Assembly (NCBI RefSeq): GCF_035207705.1
Contig: NZ_CP128187.1
Location: forward strand, 186,001 to 250,000
DNA length: 64,000 nt
Source of the DNA: Maribacter sp. BPC-D8
Lineage (GTDB): Bacteria; Bacteroidota; Bacteroidia; Flavobacteriales; Flavobacteriaceae
Direction of reading: 5' to 3'
A program made the translations under genes and the position numbers. Shown here one piece after another: positions 20,001 to 30,700 of this stretch. Below the pieces are notes generated by a model that saw only the letters and a program-made list of their open reading frames with translations, searched no databases and was not told where the DNA came from. Each line of letters starts with the position of its first letter. Positions within the stretch are counted from its first letter, which is position 1.

Positions 20001-21293
20001 ACCTCAAATTTGTGTGATGATGATGGTGACGGGGTAAACAATGCGAATGACAAGTGTCCCTATTTTGATGATGCCATTGATAGTGATAATGATGGTGTGC
20101 CAGATGGTTGTGATGTAGATGATGATAATGACGGTGTTACTGATTGCGATGAATCTTCAGAGAGTATAAGAAATGAGTTTGCATGGACCTTGAATAGTCC
20201 TGCAGGGAACCTTAATATGGATACCAATTACACACCAGAAGTAAATGATTGGATTTTAGACAGCACAGATGCCATGCTGTTAAATACCCCAAGTTTTTAT
20301 GCTAATGGCAGTAATTTACACATTCAGCCATTAGCATCAATTAGCAAAGAAGATGCCTTAGCTAAAGGAGAGTATGTTGAGATTTCCTTTACAACAGGTA
20401 CTGAGCTTTCTTCTTTTGAATTAAGAGAGATCAGATCAGGTTGGTATCAGCCAAATCAAGGAGACTCGTACCGTACGGCAACGGCTTATAAAAAAGCGGG
20501 GTCGAACGCATGGTCTACATTATCTACAGATGTTTTACATACAGATAATGGAGGTAGCTACGCAACATTTCAACATATGGCAAATGGTTCGGTCTATTTA
20601 GAGGCAAATACTAAGTATGTCTTTAGATTTTTCGCGTATGGTCAATTAGACGACTCTTCACAAACGTATTCGGTTTTTGATGATGTAGCTTTTGTTTTTA
20701 CAGCTTGTAGAAGTAATAATTTAGACGGCGATGGCTTACCAAATCATCTTGATGATGATAGTGACGGCGATGGTTGTAATGATGCAGATGAAGCTTACGC
20801 AAACACCTCTGCAGATTCTGATAATAATGGCATGTATGGTTCAGGTTCACCAGCAGTAAATTCTGATGGATCTGTTATAGCGGCATCCTATGAATCTCCA
20901 GCAGATGGTGATTCTAATGGTATATATGATTTTTTACAAGTTACAACAGCTCTAGTAGTTACAGATCAACCACAAAATCAAACTGTATTTACAGGAGAAG
21001 ATGCAATTTTTACATCAACTGTTACTAATGCAGACAACTATCAATGGCAAGTTAGTATAGACGGTGTAAATTATACTAATCTGGTAAATGATTCAGAGTA
21101 TTCAGGTACGGAAACTTCAACTTTGACGGTTTTGAATGTACCAAAACAAAAGGAAGGATATTCATATAGATTACTCGCTTCTAATTCGAGTAATACATGC
21201 GCAGAAGTAGCTTCTAATGCAGCATTACTATTTGTAAAAGTTAGAACTGTAATTACAAATAAGAGAATTACATATCGTATAAAACCGAACTAA
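17052..21293 (+). CDS. Giant secreted FG-GAP/VCBS and TSP3 repeat protein with C-terminal VITNKRITYR tag
   Basis: 1413 aa with a signal peptide (residues ~1-30, ending KIQAQ). Residues ~45-440 are FG-GAP/VCBS beta-propeller repeats with DxDxDGxxD loops (DFDNDGDLDV, DINNDGRPDF, DLDNDGDLDA), followed by an ASPIC/UnbV-like segment (YGHGTQQPEEVHFGL). Then come an Ig/cadherin-like domain (~575-680), TSP3 repeats (DTDGDGINDVCDLDNDND), two jelly-roll or choice-of-anchor-like modules split by TSP3 blocks, and an Ig-like domain (TNADNYQWQVSIDGV) like the one ending the protein at 6489. The last 14 residues are VITNKRITYRIKPN. Most loops are typical calcium sites. Likely a surface or extracellular structural protein; no enzyme motif was seen. 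Confidence 0.84.
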   Translation: MGVSLIKRINLSYIGFIIIVLLSSLKIQAQTTFTESAASFGLDLGQPKDGGHAWSDFDNDGDLDVLVLENNNNSGVKSFLMRNNGNNTFTNVQPTLVPGLLGDWAERQAAWGDINNDGRPDFLINSSGNNNARKAIQIFIQNANGTFGDGIGGSAPITIGRSGATIVVPGVNSEGVGFFDFEGDGDLDIFFDNHDMGIELLRNNFIDHTSHTVVNPAPNVLFTHITTGNGSGVTEFGLNQFATDGDYGTAADVNDDGWVDIFMRKRDENDFFLNQGGNFSNGADLGQAANNNKGGNGLWDLDNDGDLDAVWTENGQTQIHRNDGGGVFTALGAVSFPGLPQPGNLNNGSSGARIDALAGGDIDNDGDIDIILVGNSRSYLYINQLNSPTPAPGVIGSGSAMSFSLDSQQFNSGRDGEGTTMVDVDDDGDLDIYININNNSNQLYINNLPAANRNNHLLIDVTEDRGANGSTGGFLGRVAIGTNVLIRDCSGNIVSGLRQVNGVYGHGTQQPEEVHFGLPLGENETYIIEVHYPNFYDSSSGTGISRLVATAIAQPSTIAGTNHYTLTTTDAEAIENPNAPIAEDDEVRVAYGNSVSVQIHLFINDSEPDGENFSIENITQPPVGTVVVDDAENGIVTYTYTGVTPFPGTTSFDYTITDSADSLCPSLGKSDSATVRIIERCTDPSGIDTDGDGINDVCDLDNDNDGILDFDEGCGNLIINPSFEMQDFTDPAAFPDGFTDGSGTFIGATYNSNQLTGWDYTTNLDGWVGLGSPSWTPDIYAPAYHGNQYVDVTGNNNVTGGINNTISQEVNTVIGTTYTVSFHWGEDIGHEEGAPVTLDIDIIDSGNSHLINETLNYTAEGLVAGIRGPKQWFYYERNFVATTTTTTIQFYAIPDGTSNGAAIDLISIAPITQCLDTDGDGTPDALDLDSDGDGCFDALEGNDSLDFADLNGDGSISGAVDANGVPTAVSGGQGKGSARDYTFTSNLCDDDGDGVNNANDKCPYFDDAIDSDNDGVPDGCDVDDDNDGVTDCDESSESIRNEFAWTLNSPAGNLNMDTNYTPEVNDWILDSTDAMLLNTPSFYANGSNLHIQPLASISKEDALAKGEYVEISFTTGTELSSFELREIRSGWYQPNQGDSYRTATAYKKAGSNAWSTLSTDVLHTDNGGSYATFQHMANGSVYLEANTKYVFRFFAYGQLDDSSQTYSVFDDVAFVFTACRSNNLDGDGLPNHLDDDSDGDGCNDADEAYANTSADSDNNGMYGSGSPAVNSDGSVIAASYESPADGDSNGIYDFLQVTTALVVTDQPQNQTVFTGEDAIFTSTVTNADNYQWQVSIDGVNYTNLVNDSEYSGTETSTLTVLNVPKQKEGYSYRLLASNSSNTCAEVASNAALLFVKVRTVITNKRITYRIKPN

Positions 21294-21704
21294 AAAAAAC
21301 ATCATATTTTTTTAATTAAGTAGTACATAAGAAGAATTTTTATATGATTTCCTCGAAAAAAAAACATTTATAATATACCAGAAAATCAGCCGTAAATAGA
21401 AAGTTTTTGAAAAGGACATTCGTGCAGATTTTACCAAAAATATAAAAAGTCTATGGTTTTTCATATTTAAGAAAAGTACTTGAACAACAGTGCATCTTCG
21501 ACGAACAACCATCTTTAATTATGAATAATTAACAAACCCAAACCTCATCTTTATAGTAGTATATAGCGTAAATATTGGTCTACACAACATTTATTTTAAG
21601 GACCACTACTTTTAATCAATATTTGTGTGTTGTGATTACCATTGATCCGCTTTTTTGAAATTTAAGATAAGCGAGCATTGGAAATAACATTTTGAAAAAC
21701 CTAT
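21294..21704. other. 411-bp AT-rich leader before the repeat/collagen operon
   Basis: No credible gene. It probably carries the promoter of the three-gene operon that follows. CTACACAACA at 21580 is identical to a decamer at 6381 in the leader of another giant gene. I found no clear Bacteroidota promoter pair (TTTG-N17-23-TAnnTTTG). Confidence 0.5.
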
Positions 21705-24700
21705 ATGGCCATCGAATTATTGAAGATGAAATTGAATATTAAAAGTATGAAGAGTCAAACTAATACAACACTAAGTAATGCCATTAAATTTATAATGGTA
21801 CTATTTACTTTACTAATATCAGGTATCTCTATGGCACAGACCACTGTGACTTTAGAAGACCAATGTAATTGTGAAGTACTGCAGGGTACCGATGTATCAG
21901 CACCCGGAGTCGCAACTCCGGCAGGTGCAGATTTAGGAGATCTGTATGTAAATACAGATACCGGAACTATTTACTATTGGAATGGAACTACATGGGAGTT
22001 AACATCTACGGATGATCAGCAATTACAAAATTTCACTTTTGATGCCTTGACGAATATCTTATCTCTAGAAATCGAAAATGGTAATATAGTAACTGCAGAT
22101 TTATCGAGTCTTAATCTAGTGGAAACCTTAACTACTATTATTACCAATACGGACGGTACGTTTACGTATACCGATGAAGATGGCGTTGATACGATCATCG
22201 ATGTAACGGATCTAGAGACTTTGACAACAATCGCTTTAAATGCGGACAATACGAATATCGATTATACTGATGAAGATGGTGTAGTTACGCAATTAGATCT
22301 ATCTGCGATCGTAGCGAACTTGGAAGCGTTGACTACAGTGGTAGCCAATACGGACGGTACGTTCACATATACGGATGAAGATGGCATTGATACAATTATC
22401 GATGTAACTGATTTAGAAACATTGACAACAATCGCTTTAAATGCGGATAATACGAATATCGATTATACGGATGAAGACGGATTGGTAACCCAATTAGATC
22501 TATCGGCAATCGTTGCGAACTTGGAAGCGTTGACTACGGTAGTAGCCAATACGGACGGTACGTTCACATATACGGATGAAGATGGCGTTGATACAATCAT
22601 CGATGTAACGGATCTAGAGACATTGACAACAATCGCTTTAAATGCGGATAATACAAATATCGATTATACGGATGAAGATGGTGTAGTTACGCAATTGGAT
22701 CTATCGGCAATCGTAGCGAACTTGGAAGCATTGACTACGGTAGTAGCCAATACTGACGGTACGTTCACATATACTGATGAAGATGGCGTTGATACAATTA
22801 TCGATGTAACGGATCTGGAGACATTGACAACAATCGCTTTAAATGCGGATAATACGAATATCGATTATACGGATGAAGATGGTGTAGTTACGCAATTGGA
22901 TCTATCGGCTATCGTAGCGAACTTGGAAGCTTTGACTACGGTAGTAGCCAATACGGATGGTACGTTCACATATACTGATGAAGATGGCGTTGATACGATT
23001 ATCGATGTTACCGATCTAGAGACCTTGACAACAATCGCTTTAAATGCGGATGATACGAATATCGATTATACTGATGAAGACGGATTGGTAACCCAATTAG
23101 ATCTATCTGCGATCGTAGCGAACTTGGAAGCATTGACTACAGTGGTAGCCAATACGGACGGTACGTTTACGTATACAGATGAAGATGGCGTTGATACGAT
23201 TATCGATGTAGCGGATCTAGAGACTTTGACAACAATCGCTTTAAATGCGGATGATACGAATATCGATTATACGGATGAAGACGGATTGGTAACCCAATTA
23301 GATTTATCTGCGATCGTAGCGAACCTGGAAGCGTTGACTACGGTAGTGGCCAACACGGACGGAACGTTCACATATACCGATGAAGATGGCGTTGATACAA
23401 TTATCGATGTAACGGATCTGGAGACATTGACAACAATCGCTTTAAATGCGGATAATACGAATATCGATTATACGGATGAAGATGGTGTAGTTACGCAATT
23501 GGATCTATCGGCAATCGTAGCGAACTTGGAAGCTTTGACTACGGTAGTAGCCAATACGGATGGTACGTTCACATATACTGATGAAGATGGCGTTGATACG
23601 ATTATCGATGTTACCGATCTAGAGACCTTGACAACAATCACTTTAAATGCGGATGATACGAATATCGATTATACTGATGAAGACGGATTGGTAACCCAAT
23701 TAGATCTATCTGCGATCGTAGCGAACTTGGAAGCATTGACTACAGTGGTAGCCAATACGGACGGTACGTTTACGTATACAGATGAAGATGGCGTTGATAC
23801 GATTATCGATGTAGCGGATCTAGAGACTTTGACAACAATCGCTTTAAATGCGGATGATACGAATATAGATTATACTGATGAAGACGGATTGGTAACCCAA
23901 TTAGATCTATCTGCGATCGTAGCGAACCTGGAAGCGTTGACTACGGTAGTGGCCAACACGGACGGAACGTTCACATATACCGATGAAGATGGTATTGATA
24001 CGATTATCGATGTAGCGGATCTAGAGACTTTGACAACAATCGCTTTAAATGCGGATAATACGAATATCGATTATACTGATGAAGACGGATTGGTAACCCA
24101 GTTAGATTTATCTGCAATCGTAGCGAACTTGGAAGCATTGACTACGGTAGTAGCCAATACGGACGGTACGTTTACGTATACAGATGAAGATGGCGTTGAT
24201 ACGATTATCGATGTTACCGATTTGGAGACCTTGACGACAATCGCTTTAAATGCGGATAATACGAATATCGATTATACTGATGAAGACGGCATAGTTACGC
24301 AATTGGATCTATCTGCGATCGTTGCGAACTTGGAAGCGTTGACTACGGTAGTAGCCAACACGGACGGTACGTTTACGTATACCGATGAAGATGGCGTTGA
24401 TACGATTATCGATGTTACCGATTTGGAGACCTTGACGACAATCGCTTTAAATGCGGACAATACGAATATCGATTATACGGATGAGGACGGCGTAGTTACG
24501 CAATTGGATCTAACGGCTATCGTAGCGAACCTGGAAGCGTTGACTACGGTAGTGGCCAACACGGACGGTACGTTTACGTATACTGATGAAGATGGCGTTG
24601 ATACCATTATCGATGTAACTGATCTGGAGACCTTGACCAATATTGTTAATAATAATGACGGAACTATCACGTATACTAATGAAGATGGAGTAGATCAAAC

Positions 24701-27700
24701 TATAGATTTAGTAAGTAATGTTGCAAATAATGATATTCAAGTTGGAGCAGATGGTGGTTTATACTTAAATGTAGCTTCGGTAACGATTTCAGAAACTATC
24801 ACATCTCTAACAGACAATGCAGACGGAACATTTACCTATACAAATGAAGATGGCGTAGTAACTATATTTGATGCTAAACGTTCTACCGTATTAGATAATG
24901 GCGATGGTACTTTTACGATCACAGATGATTCAGGAAACTCGGCAGTAGTAGATACAAACAATACGGTAACCACATTGGTTGATAATGGAGACGGTAGCTT
25001 TACCTATACCTCAGAAAATGGTACGGTAACTACTTTTACAGAAACATTATCAACTTTAGTAGATAATGCAGACGGAACATTTACATATACAAATGAAGAC
25101 GGAGTAGTAACTACATTTGACGCTAAACGTTCTACAGTTTTAGATAATGGCGATGGAACTTTTACCATTACGGATGATTCAGGAAACTCAGCAACAGTAG
25201 ATACTAACAATACAGTAACAACCTTAGTTAATAATGGTGATGGTAGTTTCACGTATACATCAGAAGATGGTACAGTAACAACATTTACAGAAACATTATC
25301 AACTTTAGTAGACAATGCAGACGGAACATTTACATATACAAATGAAGACGGAGTTGTAACTACATTCGATGCTAAGCGTTCTACGGTTTTAGATAATGGA
25401 GATGGTACATTCACAATCACAGATGATTCTGGTAACTCGGCAGTAGTAGATACTAACAATACGGTAACTACATTGGTAGACAATGGTGATGGTAGTTTCA
25501 CGTATACATCAGAAGATGGTACAGTAACAACATTTACAGAAACATTATCAACTTTAGTAGACAATGCGGACGGAACATTTACATACACTAATGAAGACGG
25601 AGTTGTAACTATATTTGATGCTAAACGTTCTACCGTATTAGATAACGGAGACGGAACATTTACAATCACAGATGATTCAGGAAACTCAGCAACAGTAGAT
25701 ACCAACAATACGGTAACTACATTGGTAAATAATGGAGATGGTAGTTTCACGTACACATCAGAAGATGGTACGGTAACAACATTTACAGAAACATTATCAA
25801 CTTTAGTAGATAATGCGGACGGAACATTTACATACACTAATGAAGACGGAGTAGTAACTACATTCGATGCTAAGCGTTCTACAGTTTTAGATAATGGAGA
25901 TGGTACATTCACAATCACAGATGATTCTGGTAACTCGGCAGTAGTAGATACTAACAATACGGTAACTACATTGGTAGACAATGGTGATGGTAGTTTCACG
26001 TATACATCAGAAGATGGTACAGTAACAACATTTACAGAAACATTATCAACTTTAGTAGACAATGCGGACGGAACATTTACATACACTAATGAAGACGGAG
26101 TTGTAACTATATTTGATGCTAAACGTTCTACCGTATTAGATAACGGAGACGGAACATTTACAATCACAGATGATTCAGGAAACTCAGCAACAGTAGATAC
26201 CAACAATACGGTAACTACATTGGTAAATAATGGAGATGGTAGTTTCACGTACACATCAGAAGATGGTACGGTAACAACATTTACAGAAACATTATCAACT
26301 TTAGTAGATAATGCGGACGGAACATTTACATACACTAATGAAGACGGAGTAGTAACTACATTCGATGCTAAGCGTTCTACAGTTTTAGATAATGGAGATG
26401 GTACATTTACAATCACGGACGATTCAGGAAACTCAGCAACAGTAGATACTAACAATACAGTAACAACCTTAGTTAATAATGGAGATGGTAGTTTCACGTA
26501 TACATCAGAAGATGGTACAGTAACAACATTTACAGAAACATTATCAACTTTAGTAGATAATGCAGACGGAACATTTACATATACAAATGAAGACGGAGTT
26601 GTAACTACATTCGATGCTAAGCGTTCTACCGTATTAGATAACGGAGACGGAACATTTACAATCACAGATGATTCAGGAAATTCCGCAACAATAGATACTA
26701 ACAATACAGTAACAACCTTAGTTAATAATGGTGATGGTAGTTTCACGTATACATCAGAAGATGGTACAGTAACAACATTCACAGAAACATTATCAACTTT
26801 AGTAGATAATGCTGACGGAACATTTACGTATACAAATGAAGATGGCATAGTAACTACATTCGATGCAAAGCGTTCTACAGTTTTAGATAATGGCGATGGT
26901 ACTTTTACGATCACGGATGACTCTGGTAATGCTGCAACTATTGATACAAATCAGGTTGCAGGATCATTAGTTAATAATAACGATGGTACTATAACATATA
27001 CAGATGGTACAGGTTCTTCTCAAACTTTAGGTTTGGTAAGTGCTAATGCTAATAATGATATCCAAGTTGGAACAGATGGTGGTTTATACTTAAATGTAGC
27101 ATCTGTTACAATTGATGAAACATTATCAACTTTAGTAGACAATGCGGACGGAACATTTACCTATACCAATGAAGATGGCGTAGTAACTACATTCGATGCA
27201 AAACGTTCTACAGTTTTAGATAATGGCGATGGTACTTTTACAATCACGGACGATTCAGGAAACTCGGCAGTAGTAGATACTAACAATACGGTAACTACAT
27301 TGGTAGACAATGGTGATGGTAGTTTCACGTATACATCAGAAGATGGTACAGTAACAACATTTACAGAAACATTATCAACTTTAGTAGACAATGCAGACGG
27401 AACATTTACATATACAAATGAAGACGGAGTTGTAACTATATTTGATGCTAAACGTTCTACCGTATTAGATAACGGAGACGGAACATTTACAATCACAGAT
27501 GATTCAGGAAACTCAGCAACAGTAGATACTAACAATACAGTAACAACCTTAGTTAATAATGGTGATGGTAGTTTCACGTATACATCAGAAGATGGTACGG
27601 TAGCAACATTTACAGAAACATTATCAACTTTATTAGACAATGCGGACGGAACATTTACATACACTAATGAAGACGGAGTAGTAACTACATTCGATGCTAA

Positions 27701-30700
27701 GCGTTCTACAGTTTTAGATAATGGAGATGGTACATTCACAATCACGGACGATTCAGGAAACTCAGCAACAGTAGATACCAACAATACGGTAACTACATTG
27801 GTAAATAATGGAGATGGTAGTTTTACGTACACATCAGAAGATGGTACGGTAACAACATTTACAGAAACATTATCAACTTTAGTAGATAATGCGGACGGAA
27901 CATTTACATACACTAATGAAGACGGAGTAGTAACTACATTCGATGCTAAGCGTTCTACAGTTTTAGATAATGGCGATGGTACTTTTACAATCACGGACGA
28001 TTCAGGAAACTCGGCAGTAGTAGATACTAACAATACGGTAACTACATTGGTAGACAATGGTGATGGTAGTTTCACGTATACATCAGAAGATGGTACAGTA
28101 ACGACATTTACAGAAACGTTATCAACTTTAGTAGACAACGCGGACGGAACATTTACATACACTAATGAAGACGGAGTAACGACGACATTTGATGCAAAGC
28201 GTTCAACAGTATTAGATAACGGTGATGGAACATTTACAATCACAGATGACTCTGGTAACTCAGCAGTAGTAGATACCAACAATACGGTAACTACATTGGT
28301 AAATAATGGTGATGGTAGTTTCACGTACACATCAGAAGATGGTACGGTAACAACATTTACAGAGACACTATCTACACTAGTAGATAATGCAGACGGAACA
28401 TTTACATACACAAATGAAGATGGTGTAGTAACGGCATTTGATGCAAAACGTTCTACGGTATTAGATAATGGAGATGGAACATTTACAATCACAGATGATT
28501 CAGGTAACTCGGCAATAGTAGATACCAACAATACGGTAACTACATTGGTAAATAATGGTGATGGTAGTTTCACGTACACATCAGAAGATGGTACAGTAAC
28601 GACATTTACGGAAACATTATCGACTTTAGTAGATAATGCAGACGGAACATTTACCTATACAAATGAAGACGGAGTAGTAACTACATTTGACGCTAAACGT
28701 TCAACAGTATTAGATAATGGTGATGGTACATTTACAATCACAGATGACTCAGGAAACTCAGCAACCGTAGATACCAACAATACAGTAACAACCTTAGTTA
28801 ATAATGGTGATGGTAGTTTCACGTACACATCAGAAGATGGTACAGTAACGACATTTACGGAAACATTATCGACTTTAGTAGATAATGCAGACGGAACATT
28901 TACCTATACAAATGAAGACGGAGTAGTAACTACATTTGACGCTAAACGTTCTACGGTTTTAGATAACGGTGATGGAACATTTACAATCACAGATGACTCA
29001 GGAAACTCAGCAGTAGTAGATACCAACAATACGGTAACTACATTGGTAGATAATGGTGATGGTAGTTTTACCTATACAAATGAAAGCGGTACTCCAGTAT
29101 TGTTTAGAGCGTCAACAATTACCGATAATTTAGATGGAACATCCACAATTGTTTTAGCCGATGGAGGAACAATCACTGTAGATAACGACGGAGTAGATAA
29201 TGTTGATGATGCGGATTCAGAAATCGGAAACGAATACAACACAGGAAGTGCTATTACAGACGGTAGTTTAGAAATTACCGATGGTGGCGGAACTGAATCG
29301 GTTAATCTTATCAGTACTAATGCTAATAACGATTTAGCCTTTGGTACAGATGGTGCATTGTATTTAAATGTAGCTTCTGTAACAATATCAGAAACTGTAA
29401 CAACCCTTGCGGATAATGGAGATGGTAGCTTTACGTATACAAATGAAAGCGGAGCACCTGTATCATTCCAAGCATCAACAATAACAAATAATGGTGATGG
29501 AACATCAACGGTTGCATTAGCAGATGGAGGATCTATCATTTTAGATAATGATGGAATCGATAATGTAGACGATGCAGATAACAATCCATTTAACGAAATA
29601 GAATTACCAATAGGTGGTACTAACGGACAAGTTTTGTCCACAGACGGTTCGGGAACATATACATGGGTTGATGCAGATACAGGTCCACAGGGAACTGCAG
29701 GAACCAATGGTACGAACGGTACAGATGGCGATGATGGGAACGGAATAGCTTCTACTTTGGATAATGGAGATGGAACATTTACATTGACTTACGATGACGG
29801 TTCCACATTTACAACATCCGACTTAACAGGACCTCAGGGAACTGCAGGAACAAACGGTACGAATGGAACAAACGGAACGAACGGAACGAACGGTGCCGAT
29901 GGGGCAACAGGTGCTCCGGGAGCCGATGGAATAAACGGAACGAACGGTGCCGATGGGGCAACAGGTGCTCCGGGAGTAGACGGAGCCGATGGAACGAACG
30001 GAACGAACGGTGCCGATGGGGCAACAGGTGCGCCGGGAGCAGACGGAGCCGATGGAACAAACGGAACGAACGGTGCCGATGGGGCAACAGGTGCTCCGGG
30101 AGCAGATGGAACGAACGGTACCGATGGGGCAACAGGTGCTCCGGGAGCGGATGGAACAAACGGTGCCGATGGGGCAACAGGTGCGCCGGGAGCAGACGGA
30201 GCCGATGGAATAAACGGAACAAACGGTACCGATGGGGCAACAGGTGCTCCGGGAGCGGATGGAACAAACGGTGCCGATGGGGCAACAGGTGCGCCGGGAG
30301 CAGACGGAGCCGATGGAATAAACGGAACAAACGGTGCCGATGGGGCAACAGGTGCTCCGGGAGCAGACGGAGCCGATGGAATAAACGGAACAAACGGTGC
30401 CGATGGGGCAACAGGTGCGCCGGGAGCAGACGGAGCCGATGGAACAAACGGAACGAACGGTGCCGATGGGGCAACAGGTGCTCCGGGAGCAGACGGAGCC
30501 GATGGAACAAACGGAACGAACGGTGCCGATGGGGCAACAGGTGCTCCGGGAGCAGACGGAGCCGATGGAATAAACGGAACGAACGGTGCCGATGGGGCAA
30601 CAGGTGCTCCGGGAGCAGATGGAACAAACGGAACGAACGGTGCCGATGGGGCGACAGGTGCTCCGGGAGCAGATGGGACTAATGGAACGAACGGTGCCGA

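Noticed and set aside
24272-28579. Long minus-strand open frames across the 201- and 249-bp repeats (for example 25004-26914 and 27161-28579)
   Set aside because: They mirror the repeats of the plus-strand gene; one stop-free unit repeated many times yields a long frame. The products are low-complexity Val/Ser/Pro with no domain or start context.
22212-29090. CRISPR-like array
   Set aside because: Units are 201 or 249 bases, directly adjacent, in frame, with no spacers and no cas genes.
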